Below are positions 6,525-14,781 of a stretch of DNA of 20,240 nucleotides, in pieces. Within the stretch, counting starts at the first letter, position 1. Each line of letters begins with the position of its first letter. This stretch comes from DASRCB01 sp035653295 (GTDB lineage Bacteria; Acidobacteriota; Terriglobia; Bryobacterales; Bryobacteraceae), in the NCBI GenBank assembly GCA_035653295.1, contig DASRCB010000309.1:1-20240 (forward strand), given 5' to 3'. Under the pieces are notes generated by a model, which saw only the letters and a program-made list of their open reading frames with translations, had not been told where the DNA came from and did no database searches. Position numbers and translations under genes: made by a program.

Positions 6525-8954
6525 TTGACCCGCTGCATTTTCCTGACTGCTGTCCTTTCGTCTGCTCTCTTCGCCGCCATCCCGACCTGCCCCGCGGGCC
6601 TGCCCATAGGCAATATCCGTCTGGATGTCAGGGATGCGAACGAATCCACCCCACTGCCGCTGCGCGCGATCAATAAAGTTGGCGAAGGCGAGGAGATCGA
6701 CTACGCCCCGGTGCTGCGCGGCCAGGAGAAGCGCGAAGGTAAAGTGACTCTGGTGCTGGTCCCAGCCGGATCGGCGCTGCACAAAGAAGAACGAATCGTC
6801 GTACTCGAGTCGAAGCCGGCGGACAAACCCGCGCACTGGACCGTTCCTTTTCGCGTGTCGATCGCCGCGTTCGTTTACGGCCCCGAGGGGCTCGACAAGG
6901 GCAAGGTCAAGCATTTCCTCTCGAAGGACGACGAGCTGCTGGCGCAACTCGCCGATTACGCCGAGAAGACGGAGAAGACCGAGGCGCTGCTCCAGGCGCT
7001 GGCGTCGTATTCCGAGCAACCGACGACAGGCGCGGATCTGGACGCCACGCTGCGCGGCTTTGCCGGGCAATACGGAGTGGGCATGAAGCTCGACCGTTCG
7101 CAGCCGGCGGACCAGCAGATGATGGCCGTATTCAGCAGCGTGAACCCGGCGCTGTCCGCGTACGACCCCATCGCGCCGCAATCCTCGCAGAGAGTCGCCG
7201 AGACTGCTGGTTTGGCCACGGCCGTGGCCACGCTGTTCTTCGGCAGTCCCGTAGGACTCGCCGCGGGCGGCGCGGCGATGGCCATGAACCTGAAGATGAT
7301 CGTTTTTCCGGGCTCCGAGTTTCGCTCGGCCTTCGCGCAGCCCAGCCCGTCGCAGTCCAATACCGTGAGCATGTGCGGCAAGCGCGATCCGGCGCCCGGA
7401 CGCACGCGCGTGGCTTACGTGTGGGCCATCAAAATTCCGGACGCCACCACTCCGGATGTCGCCATCAGCGGTCAGAATCACCTCCCCGCCGGACAGAAGA
7501 CTCCGGTGAAGATCGCGGCATCGGAATCGGACGCGAAGCTGATCGATCGCGGACACTCGTGGCAGCTTGTCGCCGAAGATGGCATCACTTCCTCCGTGCA
7601 GGTTCACGGCCTTGCCGAGAAACACGAGATGGAGATCGACCTCACTAAGGAAAAGGATCTGAAGCCCGGGCGTTACGACCTGCGCGGCATGTGGGACTGG
7701 CAGCCGCTCACCATAAAAGGAGCGCTCTACGTGGACCGGCTGCCCACGTTCGACAGCGCGCGGCTGACGCCGGACACGCATGACCTGCTGATGGCGCACG
7801 ACGGGAAGCGCGTGATCGCGCTGGAAGGGGCCGATTTCGAGTACGTGGAGAAAGTCGCGCTGGCCAAAGATGGCGACCGGTTCGATGCGCCGATCAACGT
7901 CCCGTTTTCGCTGCCGCGCGGGCCGCGTGAGGGCCAGCAGGACCGCCTGGAGATGCAGGTGGACACCGGGCAGCTCGAGCCTGGCCGGTACTCGCTGCTG
8001 CTGGTGCAGCAGGGCGGCTCGACGAATCATGTGGGGGTAGAGGTATTGCCCGCGCCGCCGAAGATCGCTGCGCTTCCTTTGTTCGTGAACCAGAGCGAGG
8101 CCGAACAGCCAGTCACGCTGCACGGCGCGAATCTCGGCCGCATCGTGCGACTTGAAGCGGATGGAGTGAAGTTCACGCTGGGCCGCACGTCGCCCGATGG
8201 CAGCCGGCGGGCGGCGACGGTGATTCTGCCGCACGATGCGGAGCTGGGGCAGGCGCTGGATGTGCGCATGTACGCCGATGGGTTTGCCAATCCCTTGACG
8301 TATTCCGGCGGGCTGCGCGTGGCGGGTCCGCGTCCTCGCGTGTCCGATTCGAAGCTGGCCGTGCCCGCGGGCCTGGAAGTTGCCCTGAAGCCCCATGAAC
8401 TTCCTGCGGGCGTGTTCATCAGCACGATGTTAACGGTGCGCAACGCGGGCCCGAATCCGACGGTGCGTCTGGAGTGCGCCGGCCCGGATGCGCGTGCGAT
8501 CACCATCAGCCCGAGGGATTCGAACGCGGCCGCGCGGATGCAGGCGGTGCAGGCCGATACGCTGTTCGTGTCGTTCGATCCCGGCGCGTTTCCGACTGGC
8601 TGCGAAGTAAACGTCGTTCTCGAACGCGGAGAGGAGGGCCGCTCGGAACCGTTTCGCCTCGGGCGCGTGGTTCGCATCCCGCGGATCGAAAGCTTTACAC
8701 TGACCGATCAGGCCGCGGGCGATGGGCAGTATGCCGGTACATTAACCGGCGAGGATCTGGAGATGATCGATAAAACCGGCTGGGACGCTGACCACGGCAT
8801 CGCCGTCGCCGCAATGCCCGTGCCGATCGCCGGCGACGCCAGGAAGCAGTTGCTGAAAGTGATTCTGCCATGGCCGTCGCCCGCGCCTCATGCGCCCCTG
8901 TTTATCTGGCTACGCGGCGATGCGAACGGACGCGCTACGGCCGTGAGGTATTGA
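6525..8954 (+). CDS. Large secreted protein of unknown family
   Basis: I do not recognise this 809-residue protein. It starts at TTG 6525 with a signal peptide (MTRCIFLTAVLSSALFAA), so it is probably exported. An N-terminal beta-rich part (about 25-125) is followed by a charged helical segment (about 130-166, DELLAQ...YAEKTEKTEALLQAL) and a hydrophobic Ala/Gly-rich stretch near 228-256 that could be a membrane segment or a buried helix. The C-terminal two thirds look like repeated beta-sandwich units; phrases such as VTLHGANLGRIVRLEADGV and IALEGADFEYVEKVAL, about 95 residues apart, resemble IPT/TIG-like strands. It has no catalytic motif I can name. It begins 20 bases after the GH32 gene and converges with the AsmA-like gene, leaving 3 bases between the stops. 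A surface or periplasmic binding or structural role is possible. Confidence 0.8.
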   Translation: MTRCIFLTAVLSSALFAAIPTCPAGLPIGNIRLDVRDANESTPLPLRAINKVGEGEEIDYAPVLRGQEKREGKVTLVLVPAGSALHKEERIVVLESKPADKPAHWTVPFRVSIAAFVYGPEGLDKGKVKHFLSKDDELLAQLADYAEKTEKTEALLQALASYSEQPTTGADLDATLRGFAGQYGVGMKLDRSQPADQQMMAVFSSVNPALSAYDPIAPQSSQRVAETAGLATAVATLFFGSPVGLAAGGAAMAMNLKMIVFPGSEFRSAFAQPSPSQSNTVSMCGKRDPAPGRTRVAYVWAIKIPDATTPDVAISGQNHLPAGQKTPVKIAASESDAKLIDRGHSWQLVAEDGITSSVQVHGLAEKHEMEIDLTKEKDLKPGRYDLRGMWDWQPLTIKGALYVDRLPTFDSARLTPDTHDLLMAHDGKRVIALEGADFEYVEKVALAKDGDRFDAPINVPFSLPRGPREGQQDRLEMQVDTGQLEPGRYSLLLVQQGGSTNHVGVEVLPAPPKIAALPLFVNQSEAEQPVTLHGANLGRIVRLEADGVKFTLGRTSPDGSRRAATVILPHDAELGQALDVRMYADGFANPLTYSGGLRVAGPRPRVSDSKLAVPAGLEVALKPHELPAGVFISTMLTVRNAGPNPTVRLECAGPDARAITISPRDSNAAARMQAVQADTLFVSFDPGAFPTGCEVNVVLERGEEGRSEPFRLGRVVRIPRIESFTLTDQAAGDGQYAGTLTGEDLEMIDKTGWDADHGIAVAAMPVPIAGDARKQLLKVILPWPSPAPHAPLFIWLRGDANGRATAVRY

Positions 8955-8957
8955 CGC

Positions 8958-10475
8958 CTACAGGCCGAAGCTGGGGTGCTCGCGCGTGCCTGTGATATGG
9001 ACCGGTAACACCGCGCCCGCCCCGTCTTTCTCAAAGAACGGATCGGCGGCCTTGAGCAATATGTGCTTCAGGCCGGTCGTCATTTGCGACAGAGTGGCCT
9101 GCGTGCGTGCGTGGCCGGCAAAATCAAGCGATTCGTCCAGCATGCTGTAGTGTCCCGACAGCGTGATCGACGCGCCGGGCACGGTGAAGGACAGTCCGGG
9201 AAAGTCAATGACGCCGTTATTCATGGTGAAGCGCGCCTTCAGATCGGAGGCGACGTTCTGATCGTGGGCGGCGGCGGGCTCGCCGCGGGCGCGATCGCTC
9301 AGCTCGTTCAGTTTGGTCTGAATATTCGCGCTGGTGAAGCGCATATCGTGCACCGTCGCGCGCCCGGCAAGCTGGAGTTTCTTCTCGACATCGACATCGC
9401 CGGGCGGGATGACGATCTTCGAATCGAAGCTCAGAGCGCCGGTCATGGGCAGTTTCGATTTCGTCGCCAGCCAGAGAATGTCTTCGAGACGCCCATCGCT
9501 GACTGTGCCCTGGAGATCCACGGTCTTCTGCTTATCGCCGTGCTCCTGAACGATGCCGCCGCGGCAGACGATCGCCGTCCGGCGAAATCGGGCCGTAACC
9601 GGCTGCAGCAGCGTCTCGCCGTCTGTGCCGTTAATGACGGCGTCGAACTGCGTGGTGAGGTGAACCGGATGGCCGCCCGAGCGCAGGGCAAAGTCCGGCG
9701 TGTCGGTCGTCCCGCTGGCGTGGATCGTAGCAAGAATGCCGTCGAACTGCCCGGTGGAGGACAGGAACCCGGAAATGCCTTTGAACACCGCAAGGTCAGC
9801 GTGGCTGAATGTATATCGGCCATTCAGCTTGGTGTGCCCGGGGTCTTCGTTGTACCACGGGCCGAAATCGCCTTCCGCATCGATGAGACCCGGAGGTCTG
9901 GCGTTCCGCAGCTGGGCCTTATAGTGCATCGCCGCCTGGCCGCCGGGCCGCAGCGAAAGCTTGTAGATATCGAAGACCAGCGGCTCCTTGCCGGGCTTAC
10001 TCGGCAGGATGGTGAGCAGCGTGTTGTCGGCGATCATTTCGTCGGCGATGAAGCGGTCACCGGTGTGCGGCTTCGGCAGCGATGCATGCGGCGTATTCGG
10101 GTCCTTCGGCGGTATGGTAATGCGCAGGCCTTCGAAGACCATGCGCCGCGCGCGCCGGTAGGGACCGATCAGGCCGCGAAAGCCGGCCTCCACGCTTACG
10201 CGGTCAATCGCGAATAGCGGGGGCACGTCGGTCCGGGCGTGCTGGCGGAAGACGACGCCTCGGGCGTTTACCGCGACGTGCGGGAAGAGGCTAACCGTGA
10301 GCTGCTGAAAGTGGAGTTCGCTGCCGAAACGCGCGCGAGCAACGGCGCTGAGCCGCTCGCTCAGGATCGGCGATAGCCAGTAGTTCGCCGTGGCCACACC
10401 GACGCCAATGAGGCCGGCGATGAGGCCGACTATGGCCAGCCACTTCCAGATACGAGAACGCTTTCGCACGTACAA
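8958..10475 (-). CDS. AsmA-like envelope protein
   Basis: This 505-residue protein has a basic N-terminus, one membrane helix (about 12-33), and a long beta-rich periplasmic body. The pattern LSPILSERLSAVARARFGSELHFQQLTVSLFPHVAV right after the helix is the classic AsmA opening. The C-terminal part, with LSGHYSMLDESLDFAGHA and a final VPVHITGTREHPSFGL-like block, matches the AsmA C-terminal domain. Members of the AsmA/TamB/YhdP group span the periplasm and are linked to phospholipid transport and outer-membrane homeostasis. TTG 10475 gives the full form; GTG 10469 two codons later is an alternative. A GAGGTGG stretch about 10 bases upstream could serve as ribosome binding site. The stop lies 3 bases from that of the convergent 809-residue gene. 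The SWIM gene ends 71 bases upstream on the same strand, so co-transcription is possible. Confidence 0.88.
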   Translation of the reverse strand: MYVRKRSRIWKWLAIVGLIAGLIGVGVATANYWLSPILSERLSAVARARFGSELHFQQLTVSLFPHVAVNARGVVFRQHARTDVPPLFAIDRVSVEAGFRGLIGPYRRARRMVFEGLRITIPPKDPNTPHASLPKPHTGDRFIADEMIADNTLLTILPSKPGKEPLVFDIYKLSLRPGGQAAMHYKAQLRNARPPGLIDAEGDFGPWYNEDPGHTKLNGRYTFSHADLAVFKGISGFLSSTGQFDGILATIHASGTTDTPDFALRSGGHPVHLTTQFDAVINGTDGETLLQPVTARFRRTAIVCRGGIVQEHGDKQKTVDLQGTVSDGRLEDILWLATKSKLPMTGALSFDSKIVIPPGDVDVEKKLQLAGRATVHDMRFTSANIQTKLNELSDRARGEPAAAHDQNVASDLKARFTMNNGVIDFPGLSFTVPGASITLSGHYSMLDESLDFAGHARTQATLSQMTTGLKHILLKAADPFFEKDGAGAVLPVHITGTREHPSFGL

Positions 10476-10497
10476 AAGACGCTTGCCACCTCGGGGT

Positions 10498-10509
10498 GTA
10501 ACACGTTAC
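10498..10509. promoter_or_regulatory. Short palindrome upstream of the AsmA-like gene
   Basis: GTAAC 10498-10502 and GTTAC 10505-10509 form a perfect inverted repeat with a 2-base centre, 22 bases upstream of TTG 10475. It could be an operator, but 5-bp arms can arise by chance. Confidence 0.25.
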
Positions 10510-10546
10510 TTGCGGCTGTCATTCAGACCACACGCCGGGGAACGGT

Positions 10547-11401
10547 CTACCCGCCGGCGATCTTCTGCCCCGCTTTGCCGCCGCCTTCGTAAGCTGGCTC
10601 GAGGGCCTCGATGAGATTGACCTCGCCGCGCCAGAACTGAAGGTTGCCGAGCCGGCGCGGCAGTGCGGCGACCACGCGCGCCCCGCTCACGTCGCCGAGG
10701 AGATCGCCGGGAAGCGGTTTACCGGTCCAGAAGTCGGCAGGAGCCGCGGGCAATGGCTCGGTTTGCTCAGCCGGCTCCACGATCTCACGGGCGCGCCGCT
10801 CGCCCAGCATCGCGAGGAACTCGTCGCGCTCCACGCCGCGCAGGCGAAAGATCAGGAACGGGTCGCGGTCGAACTCCTCGCCGAGCAGGTAGTAAACCGC
10901 GGCCACGTGCTTGCAGGGGTTCGACCAGTCCGGACAGGAACAGGCGGTCGAAATCTCTTTCAGCTTCTCCGGAAACAGCGACAGCTTCGCCTTTCGGAAC
11001 GCGTTCTCGATGTCCTGCGGCATTTCGCCGGCCAGCAGCTTCGCCGCGAAAATCGCCTGACTCGAAAGCTGCCCCGCCAGGCGCTTCCACTCCGACGGCA
11101 TGAGAGGGCGCACTTTAATGTTTACCAGGTAGGGCTCGGGGCGCGATCCCTGCACGCGCGCCTCAACCGATCCCTTGCGCACGTCGATCGACAACACCTG
11201 TCCCTTGCGGGCGTAGCTGCGGCCGCGCGCCAGGCGCGCTCCGATATCGAAGCTCTCCAGCACCTCGATCCAGCGCCGGGCCCACCAGCTCTCGCCGAAC
11301 CGGCCGCGTTTGGTGGCGGCGCGAATGCCGCCTCTGGCCTCGCGAGGGGACGAGCGCGGCGGGAAGCGGTCGCGCCAGAAGTCGTCACCGGATCGGGGCA
11401 T
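10547..11401 (-). CDS. SWIM zinc-finger protein, partner of SNF2 helicase
   Basis: This 284-residue protein carries a SWIM zinc finger: C154-x-C156-x6-C163-x-H165 (CSCPDWSNPCKH), followed by VAAVYYLLGEEFDRDPF, the usual downstream helix. SWIM fingers bind DNA or proteins and in bacteria often sit next to SNF2-type helicases. The N-terminal third is basic and Arg-rich (RDRFPPRSSPREARGG), with GRFGESWWARRWIEVLESF typical of this protein type; the C-terminal part has a Pro/Glu/Thr-containing linker. ATG 11401 lies 3 bases after the helicase stop, with GGAG 11409-11412 as ribosome binding site inside the helicase end, so the two are translated together. It is probably a DNA-binding or accessory subunit of the helicase; the exact process (repair, transcription recycling, defence) is unknown. 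Confidence 0.88.
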   Translation of the reverse strand: MPRSGDDFWRDRFPPRSSPREARGGIRAATKRGRFGESWWARRWIEVLESFDIGARLARGRSYARKGQVLSIDVRKGSVEARVQGSRPEPYLVNIKVRPLMPSEWKRLAGQLSSQAIFAAKLLAGEMPQDIENAFRKAKLSLFPEKLKEISTACSCPDWSNPCKHVAAVYYLLGEEFDRDPFLIFRLRGVERDEFLAMLGERRAREIVEPAEQTEPLPAAPADFWTGKPLPGDLLGDVSGARVVAALPRRLGNLQFWRGEVNLIEALEPAYEGGGKAGQKIAGG

Positions 11402-11404
11402 GTT

Positions 11405-14389
11405 TCACTCCGCCACGGCGCTACGGCTCAGCGCGAACAGGTCTTTCAACTGCGCGCTGGACAACTCGGTCAGCCACGCTTCGCCCGCGCCAACGACGTT
11501 TTCGGCCACGTCCTTCTTGCGCTCGATCATGTCGTCGATTTTCTCCTCCAGCGTACCTGCGCAGACGAACTTGTGCACCTGCACGTTTTTCGTCTGTCCG
11601 ATGCGGAAGGCCCGGTCGGTGGCCTGATTCTCCACCGCCGGATTCCACCAGCGGTCGAAATGAAAGACGTGGTTGGCGCGGGTGAGGTTGAGCCCGCTGC
11701 CGCCCGCCTTGAGCGACAGAATGAAAATCCGAGGCCCGTCCTGCTCTTCCTGGAAGCGCTCCACCATGCGGTCGCGCTGCGCCTTCGGCACGCCGCCATG
11801 GAGGAACAGCGCCTCGCGGCCAAACATGTCCTGCAAGTGGCGGCGGATCATGTCGGCCATTTCGCTGAATTGCGAGAACACGAGCACGCGGTCACCCACG
11901 GCCAGGGCCTCCTCGATCATTTCCGTGAGACGCGACAGCTTGCCGGATCGGCCGGGCAGCGGCGAATTGTCGCCGAGAAACTGCGCCGGATGATTGCATA
12001 CCTGCTTCAGCCGCGACAGGGTCGAGAGCACGAGCCCTTTCCTCTGAATCCCTTCCGCGGCCTCGATCGCGTCCATGGATTGCTTCACCACTGCCGCGTA
12101 CAGCGAGGCCTGCTCCCTGGTCAGCGTGCAGTAGACTTTCATTTCCAGCTTCTCCGGCAGGTCGCTGATGATGGATCGGTCGGTTTTCAAACGGCGCAGG
12201 ATAAACGGGCCGGTGATCTTTTTCAGCCGCTCCGCCGCATCGCCGTCCCGGTTCACCTGAATGGGGACGTAGAAATTCCGCTTGAAATCCACGCGGTGGC
12301 CCAGCAGGCCTGGATTCAAAAACTCCATGATGGACCAGAGGTCGCCGACGTTGTTCTCCACCGGCGTGCCGGTCAATGCGACGCGGTAATCCGCCGCGAG
12401 ACTCCGGGCCGCGATCGCCTGTTTCGTCTCAGGGTTCTTGATATTCTGCGCCTCATCGAGAATGACGCCGGCCCACGGCACATCCTTCAGATGATCGAAA
12501 TCACGGTACAGCAGGGCGTAGCTGGAGACCACCATCGCCTGTTCGGCGGCCTTCGTTACGAACTCCTCGCCCCTGGTTCGGCCGACGCCGTGGTGCACCA
12601 TCACGGAGAGCTCGGGCGTAAAGCGAGCGGCCTCTTTTTGCCAGTTCCCGACAACGGACGTCGGGCAAAGAAGCAGCACCGGGCGGTGGCAGCCTTCGCG
12701 CCGGTCGCGCTGAATGAGCGAGAGCGTCTGTACCGTTTTCCCGAGGCCCATGTCGTCGGCGAGACAAGCGCCGAGGCCCCAGCGCCGCACAAAGGCCAGC
12801 CAGGAATACCCGCGCAGCTGATACGGGCGCAGGGTGGCGTGCAGTCCGTCGGGCGGCGGCAGCTGTTCGAATCCCGCGCGACCCTCCAGCTGCTGCATCA
12901 GATCGGCGAACCAGCCCTCGGCCGTCACGCCTGAGAACTCGACGCCGCCCGGCAGCTTTGTGGCGCCCAGGGCCATGCGTACGGCCTCGCGGGCGGTGGC
13001 CTGTCCATTGCCCTTGTTTTTCCAGAAATCGATGGCGGCCTGAATCTCTTCCGCGCTCAGCTGCACCCACTGGCCGCGGAATTTCACCAGCGGGGCTTTC
13101 AGAGCGGCCAGCCGGCGCAGTTCCGCCAGCGACACCTGCTCGCCGCCGATGGAGACATGCCACTCGAAATTGAGGATCTGATTCAGCGAGAGTCCTGAAG
13201 CCGATTCGAAGCCGCTCTTTACGTGCGCGCCGGCGGCGATGCGCGCTTTGGTTCCTTTGCGGCTCCACCAAGCCGGCAACATGACCCCGAAGCCCGCCTC
13301 CTCCAGCGCCAGCGCCTTCGTGGTGAGGAATTCGTGCGCTCCGGTCACGTCCAGGTCGTAGCCGGAGGGCGCGGGCGATTTGAGGCTTTCCTCGATGCGC
13401 GGGCAGATGGCCGACGCCTGGCCCAGCGATAAAAGCAGATGCTCGCGGGGGTCGAATCCGGCGTTCTTCAGAACGGAGGAAGCATCGCCGTTTGGAGTCC
13501 ATGCCGCGCCGGCGGGGATCAACAGGCTGGGGTCGTGCCGCGCCTGCAGCAGATAACGCACGCGCCAGTTGTCGTCCTGCTCGCCGGGCTGCGGCTCCTC
13601 CAGACGAAAGCACACACGAAATGGCGAGGCGGTGGAGATCGCCACCGGCCGCCGCCACTCGTGAATCTGCCGAGCGAGCGCGGAGAGGTCGGATTCGTCG
13701 CCGGCCACGATACCGTCCCGGGAATAGAGAGCGGCGATCCAACGATCGTGGACGGTGTCGTTGCCCAGCCGCCGCTGTCCGGCGGACTGCCGAACCAGCG
13801 CGTCGATCATGGTGTCGAGGAACTCAGTGAGGAGGCGGACCGCGCTTACGTCGGCCGCGAACACGCGGGCTGCAGGGGGCATGGCTGCCGCCAGCGCGCT
13901 TCGGCGCTCGTCATCACGGCCAACCGGAGCGGCGCGCCAGCGGGCGTGGAATCCGGCATCACCCCTCACCAGATCGGGCAAAAACTGCTGCCGCGAGGCG
14001 AGCGCTCCGGCGAAACGCAGGGCAGTCGCCCAGTAGCTGAGGTCCGGGCCGGCCACCACGCCAGGCCGCAGCAGATCCTGACCGGCGGACGCGCACAGAA
14101 CATCCAATGCAGTCGCGGGATCGAGCACGGCCGCGGTCACCTTCCATGACGCGAGCTTCGCACGGGCTTTCGCAGGAATCTCAGCGATCAGGGGGCTTGA
14201 TGGAATCGGCTGCCTGCGCGCGGTCGGCAGCGGAATCTCCTCAGTCTCGAACGGGCCGTGGAGGTCCACCGCCGCAAGCGCCTTCTGTCCCGCATCAAAG
14301 GGATGGAAACCCGCGGGTGCTTCCGCGGGCTCGCGTTCGCCCCATATCATCAGCCGTCCAGCTCGAAAGCCGGCGTGAAGCACGATCAT
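11405..14389 (-). CDS. SNF2-family DNA helicase/translocase
   Basis: This 994-residue protein is a superfamily 2 ATPase of the SNF2/RapA type that translocates on double-stranded DNA without classic unwinding. Motif I is DDMGLGKT with K551; motif II is D645-E-A-Q648 (LDEAQNIKN); motif III is ALTGTPVENN. The second RecA lobe shows LFLHGGVPKAQRD, SLKAGGSGLNLT and the motif VI block QATDRAFRIGQ. The N-terminal 450 residues lack motor motifs and correspond to the extension seen in bacterial SNF2 proteins that pair with SWIM proteins. ATG 14389 has AGG 7 bases upstream. The SWIM gene follows after 3 bases. The protein is cytoplasmic and may act in DNA repair, stalled polymerase removal or a defence role; sequence alone does not decide. 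Only 38 bases separate it from the divergent secreted-protein gene, so regulation may be shared. Confidence 0.95.
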   Translation of the reverse strand: MIVLHAGFRAGRLMIWGEREPAEAPAGFHPFDAGQKALAAVDLHGPFETEEIPLPTARRQPIPSSPLIAEIPAKARAKLASWKVTAAVLDPATALDVLCASAGQDLLRPGVVAGPDLSYWATALRFAGALASRQQFLPDLVRGDAGFHARWRAAPVGRDDERRSALAAAMPPAARVFAADVSAVRLLTEFLDTMIDALVRQSAGQRRLGNDTVHDRWIAALYSRDGIVAGDESDLSALARQIHEWRRPVAISTASPFRVCFRLEEPQPGEQDDNWRVRYLLQARHDPSLLIPAGAAWTPNGDASSVLKNAGFDPREHLLLSLGQASAICPRIEESLKSPAPSGYDLDVTGAHEFLTTKALALEEAGFGVMLPAWWSRKGTKARIAAGAHVKSGFESASGLSLNQILNFEWHVSIGGEQVSLAELRRLAALKAPLVKFRGQWVQLSAEEIQAAIDFWKNKGNGQATAREAVRMALGATKLPGGVEFSGVTAEGWFADLMQQLEGRAGFEQLPPPDGLHATLRPYQLRGYSWLAFVRRWGLGACLADDMGLGKTVQTLSLIQRDRREGCHRPVLLLCPTSVVGNWQKEAARFTPELSVMVHHGVGRTRGEEFVTKAAEQAMVVSSYALLYRDFDHLKDVPWAGVILDEAQNIKNPETKQAIAARSLAADYRVALTGTPVENNVGDLWSIMEFLNPGLLGHRVDFKRNFYVPIQVNRDGDAAERLKKITGPFILRRLKTDRSIISDLPEKLEMKVYCTLTREQASLYAAVVKQSMDAIEAAEGIQRKGLVLSTLSRLKQVCNHPAQFLGDNSPLPGRSGKLSRLTEMIEEALAVGDRVLVFSQFSEMADMIRRHLQDMFGREALFLHGGVPKAQRDRMVERFQEEQDGPRIFILSLKAGGSGLNLTRANHVFHFDRWWNPAVENQATDRAFRIGQTKNVQVHKFVCAGTLEEKIDDMIERKKDVAENVVGAGEAWLTELSSAQLKDLFALSRSAVAE

Positions 14390-14390
14390 G

Positions 14391-14410
14391 AGTTAACCTG
14401 TACGATAACT
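14391..14410. promoter_or_regulatory. Inverted repeat in the divergent intergenic region
   Basis: AGTTA 14391-14395 and TAACT 14406-14410 form an inverted repeat with a 10-base spacer between the divergent starts at 14389 and 14428. A -10-like TACGAT lies at 14401-14406 on the plus strand. A shared operator is possible but unproven. Confidence 0.25.
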
Positions 14411-14413
14411 CCT

Positions 14414-14419
14414 CAGGAG
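14414..14419 (+). promoter_or_regulatory. Shine-Dalgarno site for the small secreted protein
   Basis: CAGGAG lies 8 bases before ATG 14428. GGAG 14416-14419 can also pair with CTCC 14409-14412 in a 4-bp hairpin, too weak to claim translational control. Confidence 0.65.
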
Positions 14420-14427
14420 ATCCCAAA

Positions 14428-14781
14428 ATGAAAAAACTGATCGCTGTCTGTTTGATGCTGGCGTTCGGGATGATCGCCGCCCCCGCTACCGATATCACCG
14501 GAAAATGGACGTTCGTGCTCAACACCGAAGGAGGCGACCGCACCGCGGCCGCGGACTTCAAACTCGATGGCCAGAAAGTCACAGGCAAGTGGGGTGACGC
14601 CAACGCGGACGTTGCCGGCACCTTCTCCGACGGCAAGCTCGACCTCGCCTTCCCGTATAACTCGGACGAAGCCGGGCAGGGCACTCTGAAAATCAAGGGC
14701 GAACTGGCCGGGGATACGCTGACCGGAACGTGGGAGTTTCAGGATTACAACGGCACATTCAAGGCCACACGCGCTCAATAG
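14428..14781 (+). CDS. Small secreted beta-rich protein
   Basis: This 117-residue protein has a clear signal peptide (MKKLIAVCLMLAFGMIAAPA, cleavage near 20), leaving a mature part of about 97 residues. The mature part is built from short alternating strands with repeated patterns: GKWTFVLNT, AADFKLDGQKVTGKWG, GTFSDGKLDLAF, LKIKGELAGDTLTGTWEF. This pattern suggests a small beta-barrel, lipocalin- or avidin-like in style, and hence possible binding of a small hydrophobic ligand; that is inference from pattern. It lacks cysteines in the mature part. A good Shine-Dalgarno sequence supports ATG 14428. The last 7 bases overlap the end of the histidine kinase gene on the other strand. Similar short exported proteins are frequent in acidobacterial genomes and mostly unnamed. 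Confidence 0.75.
   Translation: MKKLIAVCLMLAFGMIAAPATDITGKWTFVLNTEGGDRTAAADFKLDGQKVTGKWGDANADVAGTFSDGKLDLAFPYNSDEAGQGTLKIKGELAGDTLTGTWEFQDYNGTFKATRAQ

Noticed and set aside
6513..8396. 627-residue open frame antisense to the 809-residue gene
   Set aside because: The plus-strand frame has a signal peptide and a normal secreted-protein composition, while the antisense product is rich in Arg, His and Gln without any recognisable motif.
9063..10217. 384-residue open frame antisense to the AsmA-like gene
   Set aside because: The minus frame has a membrane helix and AsmA pattern at both ends; the plus frame is a GC-driven shadow.
10763..12934. 723-residue open frame antisense to the SNF2 and SWIM genes
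   Set aside because: The minus strand carries all SNF2 and SWIM motifs. The plus-strand frame crosses both genes and has shadow-type composition.
10547..14389. SNF2/SWIM pair as a DISARM-type or other known defence island
   Set aside because: No methylase, nuclease, phospholipase-D-like or DUF1998-type gene lies nearby and the neighbours are envelope and housekeeping genes, so a named defence system is not supported.
14409..14419. Riboswitch or thermometer hiding the Shine-Dalgarno of the small secreted protein
   Set aside because: The stem has only 4 base pairs with a 3-base loop and no further structure, too weak to claim regulation.
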